Source of the DNA: Saprospiraceae bacterium | Lineage (GTDB): Bacteria; Bacteroidota; Bacteroidia; Chitinophagales; Saprospiraceae | Length of the DNA: 36,558 nucleotides | NCBI GenBank assembly: GCA_013214265.1 | Contig: JABSSK010000005.1 | Span: 1 to 36,558 of the forward strand | Direction: 5' to 3' | Shown: piece after piece, positions 29,539 through 36,558 of the stretch | How the letters are laid out: each line of letters begins with the position of its first letter | Position numbering within the stretch: position 1 is the stretch's first letter | Position numbers and translations under genes: made by a program | The notes under the pieces: generated by a model | Told to the model about the DNA's origin: nothing | Seen by the model: the letters and a program-made list of their open reading frames with translations, nothing else | The model's database searches: none

Positions 29539-30000
29539 ATGTATCACATCGCCTGTCTCGCTTTCGGCGACTTAAATATTTATCAGTTATACCAGCTTAT
29601 GCGCCTTAGGCAGGAAGTATTTGTGGTGGAACAGGAATGTGCCTATCTCGATGCAGATGGCCATGATACCAAAGGCTGGCACGTACTAGGATACGACGAC
29701 TCCAGTTCAATTGTAGCGTATGCCCGTATACTGCCATCAGGCACCTCTTATGATGATTTTCTTTCCATTGGACGAGTACTCACTCAAGAAAATGCACGTG
29801 GGAATGGGTACGCTCGGCTCATCATGAAAAAGTCAATAGAATTTATTGAGGAACAATTCGGTATGCAGCCTATTAAATTATCTGCCCAGTCCTATTTAAT
29901 AGAATTTTACAAGACCTTAGGCTTTCAACCCATTGGTACGGAATATTTGGAAGATGGTATCCCGCATATGGCAATGATTCGGGATAGTCAACCGAAATAA
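29539..30000 (+). CDS. GNAT family N-acetyltransferase (ElaA-like)
   Basis: LYQLMRLRQEVFVVEQECAYLDADGHD, IGRVLTQENARGNGYARLIM; start likely at the 29539 ATG. Confidence 0.9.
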   Translation: MYHIACLAFGDLNIYQLYQLMRLRQEVFVVEQECAYLDADGHDTKGWHVLGYDDSSSIVAYARILPSGTSYDDFLSIGRVLTQENARGNGYARLIMKKSIEFIEEQFGMQPIKLSAQSYLIEFYKTLGFQPIGTEYLEDGIPHMAMIRDSQPK

Positions 30001-30029
30001 CGCCCTACGATCAGGATGATCGTAAGGCG
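30001..30029. terminator. Bidirectional terminator between convergent genes
   Basis: cgccctacgatca-gga-tgatcgtaaggcg, 13-bp stem with one mismatch, followed by ctttgctcttttt. Confidence 0.75.
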
Positions 30030-30040
30030 CTTTGCTCTTT

Positions 30041-31438
30041 TTACAGAATGGCTTCTCGGGTCGCATCTAATATTTTTCGGACTTCAGCTGCATCAGGCGC
30101 TTGGCTATAAACTCGCAACACCGGTTCTGTACCTGAAGGGCGAATCATCACCCATTTATCATCTGCAAGCCAAAATTTTGTGCCATCAATTTTTTCAACC
30201 TTCTGAACACGGTAAGGTCCAAACGCCTGATATGGATCATCTTGGCAAGTCTGAACAACCCGCATTTTTTGCTCCTGTGTGATGTGCAAATCATCTCGGT
30301 CAGAATGAAAAGGACCAACAATAGCATAAACATCTTGAATCAGTTGCTTGATTGACTTGCCCGTCTTAGCCATGAATTCGATTATCATGAGTCCGATCCA
30401 AATGCCATCCCGCTCTGGAATATGCCCCTTAACAGCCAACCCTCCAGATTCTTCCCCACCAACAATCACGTCGTCCTGGGTCATGATCTCAGCTATATAT
30501 TTAAACCCTATTTTGGTAACCTCATACGCCAAACCAAAGTGATCCGCCAATTTTGCCATTTTATCTGTTACGGAGAACGTGATAATAACTTTTCCAGACT
30601 GTTTTTTATAGGCCCGCATATACAGTAGCAACAGCAGCAGAATATGATGGGAATCCACAAACTTTCCGTCTTCATCATAGAGACCAATCCGATCGGCATC
30701 CCCATCATTAGCCAATCCCATATTTATGGAAGGTGTATCTTGGATGAGTTGAGATAACGCTCCCAAATTTCGATGAATAGGTTCAGGAGCTTGCCCCATA
30801 AAGGAAGGGTTGTACTCGCAGTGCAGGAAATGAGCGTCTGGGAAAAGTTTTTTAACCGCATTTTGCCCCGCACCATACATAGCATCGTAAGCCAATACAA
30901 TATCGGACTGTCGAATGGAATCCAAATCAAAATTAGCCGCTACATGATCGAGATATAAAGCTTCTAAATCCGGATATTCAAGAAGTCCTTTTTCTTCTAA
31001 TTCCTGAAGTGATGGTAAAGATTCCAATGAACATACCTCAGGAATTTCCGCTTCGACTTCTGCTATATTGGTTGGCACCATGGGACCACCAAATTTCGAC
31101 TTGAGCTTGTATCCATTGTAAGATGGTGGATTATGACTAGCGGTAATGACTACCCCTAAATCCGAATGCGTCTTAGCTACCCCTAGTGATACCATTGGCG
31201 TAGTTGTGAAGTTTTTATCTAGTAGCACTTTTATGCCAAAACCACCAAGTACTTGTGCAGTAACTTCACTAAACATAAGCCCTCCAAAACGACAGTCATA
31301 TCCAATTACAACCTGATTCCCATTGTTTTTTTTCAACCAATGCGCAGTTCCTTCAGCTACCCGCTTCACATTATCAATAGTATAGTCTTTCGCAATAATA
31401 GCTCTCCAACCATCTGTACCAAACTTGATGTTAGTCAT
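30041..31438 (-). CDS. Phosphoglucomutase/phosphomannomutase family protein
   Basis: IKFGTDGWRAIIAKDYT, VVITASHNPPSYNGYK, LANDGDADRIGLYD, RPSGTEPVLRVYSQ. Confidence 0.95.
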   Translation of the reverse strand: MTNIKFGTDGWRAIIAKDYTIDNVKRVAEGTAHWLKKNNGNQVVIGYDCRFGGLMFSEVTAQVLGGFGIKVLLDKNFTTTPMVSLGVAKTHSDLGVVITASHNPPSYNGYKLKSKFGGPMVPTNIAEVEAEIPEVCSLESLPSLQELEEKGLLEYPDLEALYLDHVAANFDLDSIRQSDIVLAYDAMYGAGQNAVKKLFPDAHFLHCEYNPSFMGQAPEPIHRNLGALSQLIQDTPSINMGLANDGDADRIGLYDEDGKFVDSHHILLLLLLYMRAYKKQSGKVIITFSVTDKMAKLADHFGLAYEVTKIGFKYIAEIMTQDDVIVGGEESGGLAVKGHIPERDGIWIGLMIIEFMAKTGKSIKQLIQDVYAIVGPFHSDRDDLHITQEQKMRVVQTCQDDPYQAFGPYRVQKVEKIDGTKFWLADDKWVMIRPSGTEPVLRVYSQAPDAAEVRKILDATREAIL

Positions 31439-31662
31439 ATTCCTTAATTTTAGGCGTTATTTTGCACTACTAAATTTTAACTCCTTGTGGTAACGTACGA
31501 GTCAGATGTGGCCTGGTTGCAATTGGCCAGTCTAACTCCTGAAAAGGAATACTTTTTTAGAAATGCATTTCTTTTATTGTGTATTCAGCGTTCTAAATGA
31601 GCCGTAAAAATAGTAATTAGAATTCGGTCCTCCAGTTCCCTAATTTGAAGAAAATATTAAAT

Positions 31663-32319
31663 GTGAAAGATACATATCGCCACCGGGGCTTACGCCGTAT
31701 GCTGATCGAAAGTTTGCGCAAAAAAGGCATTCATAATGATCAGGTTCTTGACGCCATGACAACTATTCCTCGTCATTTTTTTATAGATAAAGCATTCGAG
31801 GAAAAGGCTTATCAGGATATTGCCTTTCCCATTGGTAACGAACAAACCATCTCACAACCTTATACAGTAGCATTAATGACCGATTTACTGCAAATCGAAA
31901 AAAGACACAAAGTACTTGAAATAGGCACTGGCTCGGGTTATCAAGCTACTATTCTTGCCAAGCTAGGTGCGCGCGTCTATACCATCGAAAGGCAAGAAGA
32001 ACTGTTTAATCGAACCCAGCAATTACTTTCACACTTAGGTTACCCGCAGATACGCATGTATTGGCGCGATGGATATAAAGGTTTACCGGAATTCGCTCCA
32101 TTCGATCGCATTATTGTTACAGCGGGTGCTCCCGAATACCCTGAACTGCTTGCTCAACAGCTCAAAGAAAATGGCATTATGGTGGTACCTATTGGAAAAG
32201 AGGAACAAACTATGCACCGAATTACTCGCCTGGAAGGAAACAACTTTAAGGATGAAACGCTAGTATCCTGTAAATTTGTTCCTTTCCTGAAAGGCCGAGT
32301 ATCTTCAAAAACCGATTAA
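31663..32319 (+). CDS. pcm: Protein-L-isoaspartate O-methyltransferase
   Basis: AFPIGNEQTISQPYTVALMTDLL, VLEIGTGSGYQATILAKLG; likely GTG start at 31663 (ORF opens at TTG 31645). Confidence 0.94.
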   Translation: MKDTYRHRGLRRMLIESLRKKGIHNDQVLDAMTTIPRHFFIDKAFEEKAYQDIAFPIGNEQTISQPYTVALMTDLLQIEKRHKVLEIGTGSGYQATILAKLGARVYTIERQEELFNRTQQLLSHLGYPQIRMYWRDGYKGLPEFAPFDRIIVTAGAPEYPELLAQQLKENGIMVVPIGKEEQTMHRITRLEGNNFKDETLVSCKFVPFLKGRVSSKTD

Positions 32320-32320
32320 A

Positions 32321-32860
32321 TCAATTGGATACTTTTATGCCAGAAGCCACTCTGGAATCACGTATAGTACGATCCACTTTTTTTAAGTCAACCATCAGCG
32401 CGGCATAAGCACTGGATGCATTGACCCGGTATAGCTTTCCGTCATAGGAAACTTCCCCGTAATTACGGTTCCACTTCTTTGCCAATAACACATAATTATT
32501 CCGGGCTTTCGGACTGGGACCAAACATCAGGAAACGATCATCAGCCCCACCCTCAAAAGCAATGGCAAATCGCTTATTATCGGGACTATGGACAAAAACG
32601 CCTGGCGTTCCTTTAGGTAAAATAACTTCATCAATCTTTTGTCCGTCAACCACCTTGATTTCACCCTCTTCAATTTGAGTGGCACTACCACTGATCACGC
32701 GTTGTAAAACAATATCACTACTCAACCAAAATTGGGTGCGCTTTAATTCCGTTTCAGTAAGGTTGGTTCGATCGTATAATTCTTTAGTGAAAGGTGTCAG
32801 GTTTGGAGAACAGGCACTCAGGATCAAAACGAATAAAACTAAATAAAAGAATCGGGTCAT
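32321..32860 (-). CDS. Hypothetical lipoprotein
   Basis: Lipobox MTRFFYLVLFVLILSAC; no family recognised. Confidence 0.7.
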   Translation of the reverse strand: MTRFFYLVLFVLILSACSPNLTPFTKELYDRTNLTETELKRTQFWLSSDIVLQRVISGSATQIEEGEIKVVDGQKIDEVILPKGTPGVFVHSPDNKRFAIAFEGGADDRFLMFGPSPKARNNYVLLAKKWNRNYGEVSYDGKLYRVNASSAYAALMVDLKKVDRTIRDSRVASGIKVSN

Positions 32861-32943
32861 TTTTTTTCTGGAAAAGTATGAAAAAAGCGTACGTAAATGC
32901 GGGCTCTTATCATAACCTTAACTGGACTTTACACATTTTAACA

Positions 32944-33387
32944 CTATCGCTTGTTGCGAAAAAATGATTTTAACAGTTCCCGACAGGCTTCCTCCTCAAC
33001 CCCATACTCCAGTTTGGTCTTCGGGTGCAGCAACTGTTTACCTACACGCAGGAATCCTCTTTTTTCGTCGGAGGCTCCAAACACGATACGGCCTATCTGT
33101 GACCAGGCGAGTGCACCAGCGCACATCACACAAGGCTCCAATGTTACATAAAGCGTACACTCGGTTAAATATTTAGCACCCAAAAAATGAGAAGCGGCCG
33201 TGATAGCGACCATTTCCGCGTGGGCCGTAACGTCCTTGAATTGTTCCGTCGTATTTCGTCCTCGAGCGATAATTTGCTGATTAGAAACAATAACCGCACC
33301 CACTGGTACTTCATCCGCCTCGAAAGCCAATTGTGCTTGCTCAATGGCTTTCTTCATGAAAAAATTATCACTAACTGCATGTAACAT
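32944..33387 (-). CDS. Nucleoside/tRNA adenosine deaminase (TadA-like)
   Basis: HAEMVAI and PCVMCAGAL zinc motifs; likely start MLHAVSDNFFMKKAIEQAQLAF at 33387. Confidence 0.9.
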   Translation of the reverse strand: MLHAVSDNFFMKKAIEQAQLAFEADEVPVGAVIVSNQQIIARGRNTTEQFKDVTAHAEMVAITAASHFLGAKYLTECTLYVTLEPCVMCAGALAWSQIGRIVFGASDEKRGFLRVGKQLLHPKTKLEYGVEEEACRELLKSFFRNKR

Positions 33388-33507
33388 ATTGATACCAATT
33401 ACTCCATTGAAGGTAATAGAAAATATAGCCTCCATTAGGGCATTAGCGAATAAAAGTTTTCAGGTTTTCTATTTTTCTTTTTGTTTTTTAATTCCATACC
33501 TTTGCGC

Positions 33508-34992
33508 ATGGAAAACGTACAAACAGCCACAGACAAATTTTTAGGAGAAGCACTTACCTAGGATGATGTGCTTCTCGTACCTGCCTACTCAGAAGTTCTG
33601 CCCCGAGAAGTTGATATTTCTTCTTATATCACACGTAATATTAAGCTCAACACGCCTGTTGTTTCCGCAGCAATGGATACCGTTACTGAGGCTCGGCTAG
33701 CTATTGGCATTGCCCGTCAAGGAGGTATTGGTATCATCCATAAAAACATGACAATAGAAGACCAAGCGGAACAGGTTCGAGCGGTAAAAAGGTCAGAAAG
33801 TGGCATGATCATCGACCCAGTTACCCTTCGTGTCAATGCTGTAGTAGGTGATGCCCTTGATCTAATGAAAAAATATAAAATTGGTGGTATCCCAATTGTT
33901 GATGGCCAAGAACAATTAATTGGTATTCTCACTAACCGTGATCTGCGTTTTGAAGGTAATCGCAATCGTCCGATTATTGATCTAATGACCAGCCAGAATC
34001 TGATCACCGCGCCTGTAGGAACGACTCTAGAACAAGCTCGTACGATGCTACAAAAGCATAAAATTGAAAAGCTTCCTGTTGTTGATGATCAAGGTGTTCT
34101 CGCCGGATTGATTACCTATAAGGATATCATGAAAGTCGAGGACTATCCCAATTCATGTAAGGACAAATATGGACGTTTGATCGTCGGTGCAGCCGTTGGG
34201 GTTACTGCGGATATGGTAGAACGTATCGACGCTTTAGTTCGTGTGGGTGTCGATGCTATAGCTATTGATACAGCCCATGGCCACTCTCGTGGTGTTCTTG
34301 ATGCCGTCAAGCTCGCTAAGGAGCAGTTTCCTGATCTCGATGTTATTGGTGGTAATGTTGCTTCTGCAGAAGGAGCGCTAGCTCTTGCCGAAGCAGGTGT
34401 GGATGGCATTAAAGTAGGCGTCGGGCCAGGGAGTATTTGTACTACGCGAATTGTAGCTGGCGTTGGGGTGCCTCAGCTAACCGCTATATTCAATGCGTAT
34501 CAGGCTATAAAACACACTAAAATCCCAATTATTGGTGACGGAGGTATCCGGTATACTGGTGATATCGTAAAAGCATTGGCTGCAGGTGCCAGCACCATTA
34601 TGGCAGGTGGCTTATTTGCTGGTGTAGAAGAAGCACCAGGCGAGACTATTCTCTTTGAGGGCAGAAAATTCAAAGTATACCGCGGAATGGGATCCATGGG
34701 AGCTATGGCTAAAGGGTCAAAAGACCGGTATTTTCAGGATGCGGAGGATGATATAAAAAAATTGGTCCCGGAAGGTATAGAAGGTCGGGTCCCTTTCAAG
34801 GGTACAGTAGGCGAAGTGATGGTGCAATACATTGGTGGCCTCAGGGCCGGGATGGGCTATTGTGGTGCTGCGACAGTCGAAGAACTACGACAAAAAGGAA
34901 AATTTGTGAAAATCACCAGTGCCGGCGTCCACGAAAGTCATCCGCACAATGTGTCTATCACAAAAGAAGCACCTAATTATAGCCGGCGCTAA
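33508..34992 (+). CDS. guaB: IMP dehydrogenase with an in-frame TAG at codon 18
   Basis: ATG 33508: [37 protein letters not shown]...; two CBS domains, [20 protein letters not shown] active-site loop. ORF track begins at GTG 33568 because of TAG at 33559-33561. Confidence 0.93.
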
Positions 34993-35004
34993 ACTTACTG
35001 CATC

Positions 35005-35667
35005 ATGACAGATTCTCCAAAATATAGTTCAGACTCCGACAGAATGTTACTGCCGGAGTCTTTCTATTTGGATGCGGATGTATTACAAATTGCGCAGAAA
35101 CTTCTGGGTAAAGTGATCGTTACCAATATAGCTGGAATAAAATGTAGCGCTCGCATAGTAGAAACCGAAGCCTATCGAGCACCAGAAGATCAGGCTAGCC
35201 ATGCCAAAAATCATACACGAACATCCAGAACGGAAATAATGTACGCTCGTGGTGGCCATATTTATGTTTATCTTTGTTATGGTATTCATCACCTGTTCAA
35301 TATCGTTACCGGCCCCAAAGATGTACCCCATGCCGTTCTTATCCGAGCCGTTGAACCATTAGAAAATACCGACATTATGCTACAGAGGCGTAAGCTAAAA
35401 GTAGTTCGCCCACAATTATCGGCTGGTCCCGGCGTTTTGTCAAAAGCACTGGGTATTCGCACCTATCATAATGGCCTTTACCTTCATCACCCGCATAGCC
35501 CAATTCGGATCGAAGAGTGTAAAATGCCCTTACCAAAGAGCTGTATCCAGAGCAGTACCAGAGTTGGAATCGATTATTCTGGGGATTGGGCTCTTAAACC
35601 TTGGCGGTATTTTATTAAGGACAACCCCTATGTAAGCAAAGCTAAAGGCGCATCATTATCCGCCTAA
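35005..35667 (+). CDS. DNA-3-methyladenine glycosylase (AAG/Mpg family)
   Basis: AQKLLGKVIVTNIAGIKCSARIVETEAYRAPEDQASHA...YARGGHIYVYLCYGIHHLFNIVTG. Confidence 0.95.
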   Translation: MTDSPKYSSDSDRMLLPESFYLDADVLQIAQKLLGKVIVTNIAGIKCSARIVETEAYRAPEDQASHAKNHTRTSRTEIMYARGGHIYVYLCYGIHHLFNIVTGPKDVPHAVLIRAVEPLENTDIMLQRRKLKVVRPQLSAGPGVLSKALGIRTYHNGLYLHHPHSPIRIEECKMPLPKSCIQSSTRVGIDYSGDWALKPWRYFIKDNPYVSKAKGASLSA

Positions 35668-35712
35668 AGCATTTCCATGATTTTGGCATATGCCATTCAA
35701 AAAAACACATTA

Positions 35713-36558
35713 ATGCGTTTTATAGTCTGCCTGTTTTTTCTTCTCTCCTATTCTTTTACTTCTGTAAAAGCCCAAGCGTTTATTGATTTGAAATATGAAA
35801 ATCATGACTATGGTGACTTTGTGGGTGCGGTCCGATTTCATGTTGAGGGTTTAAGAACCAGCTTCCCCATCGCTGACTTGGCCGGTCAAACGCGCCTTTC
35901 GGTTACTTTTGACGATTTAGATGGTGGCGTTCGCGATTATTACTACTCTATTATTCATTGTGACCGCGACTGGCATCCTTCCGAACTCAACACCAAGGAA
36001 TATGTGGATGGCTACTCCGAAGACCGTATTCTCAATTATCAATTCGCCAATAAAACCCTGCAGGATTATACCCAATATTCGTTCTCGATTCCTAATTCTG
36101 CCATGCAATGGACAAAGTCCGGTAATTATATTCTCGTTGTTTTTGAAAAAGATCGGGATTATTATCCTGTAATAACACGCCGATTTATTGTAGCCGAGCG
36201 GGCGATCCCCATAACGCCTCAGCTCACACGGCCAGCCCAGCCTAGCAAGATGAGAACACATCAGGAGATTGACTTCAGCGCCAATTTTGAGGAATTCCCA
36301 CTGCGTAACCCACAACAAGATGTGGTAGCAGTAGTGTTACAATATGGAAGATGGGCCTCCGCCCTGGACGGTATTAGGCCTTTGTTTGTGCGGGGGGATC
36401 AACTATTATTTGATTATCTGAACAATATCGTTTTTCCTGCTACCAAAGAGTTTCGTTTTGTGGACCTGCGTTCGCTGCGCTATATTAGCCAGAATATTGC
36501 CAACATTGAGCGCCTACCCAAAAAATGGGAGGTCACCCTAATGAAAGACCAACTCAGG
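35713..36558 (+). CDS. Type IX secretion system plug protein (DUF5103-type), truncated by window end
   Basis: From ATG 35713: MRFIVCLFFLLSYSFTSVKAQAFIDLKYENHDYGDFVGAVRFHVEG...SVTFDDLDGGVRDYYYSIIHCDRDWHPSELNTKEYVDGYSEDRILNYQF; absent from the ORF track because it has no stop in the window. Confidence 0.8.
   Translation, partial: MRFIVCLFFLLSYSFTSVKAQAFIDLKYENHDYGDFVGAVRFHVEGLRTSFPIADLAGQTRLSVTFDDLDGGVRDYYYSIIHCDRDWHPSELNTKEYVDGYSEDRILNYQFANKTLQDYTQYSFSIPNSAMQWTKSGNYILVVFEKDRDYYPVITRRFIVAERAIPITPQLTRPAQPSKMRTHQEIDFSANFEEFPLRNPQQDVVAVVLQYGRWASALDGIRPLFVRGDQLLFDYLNNIVFPATKEFRFVDLRSLRYISQNIANIERLPKKWEVTLMKDQLR

Noticed and set aside
35917-36318. 133-aa minus ORF at the right end
   Set aside because: Antisense to the clear plus-strand T9SS plug-protein frame starting at 35713, which the ORF track missed because it is open-ended

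Overview
This window looks like a core-genome segment of a Bacteroidota (Saprospiria/Lewinella-like) bacterium. The lineage is inferred from SusC/SusD proteins, a T9SS sorting domain, a T9SS plug protein and TAnnTTTG-type promoters. From left to right it contains: a translation block on the minus strand (tRNA-Thr/Tyr/Gly/Thr - tuf - tRNA-Trp - secE - nusG - rplK); hpf; a xerC/D recombinase; a decayed lipoprotein paralog; a locus of a T9SS-type arylsulfotransferase, a lipoprotein, SusD and SusC; pdxJ; a CPBP protease; cdsA; psd; a WG-repeat protein; a lipoprotein; lysS; a histone-deacetylase-like protein; a hairpin-rich intergenic region; a DUF349-like coiled-coil protein; asd; a lamin-tail-domain surface protein; dgkA; a GNAT acetyltransferase; a phosphohexomutase; pcm; a lipoprotein; a nucleoside deaminase; guaB; an Mpg-type glycosylase; and a truncated T9SS plug-protein gene. 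I see no CRISPR array, prophage or intact IS. The best second-look items are: (1) an in-frame TAG in guaB exactly where the conserved Tyr of LTYDDVLL should be; (2) a multi-lesion pseudogene copy of the SusCD-linked lipoprotein; (3) a 560-bp intergenic region with serial hairpins and an 18-bp direct repeat; (4) a SusCD-lipoprotein-arylsulfotransferase locus with no glycan-degrading enzymes; (5) an unassigned coiled-coil protein with a DUF349-like core. No convincing wholly new multi-gene system is evident by eye.
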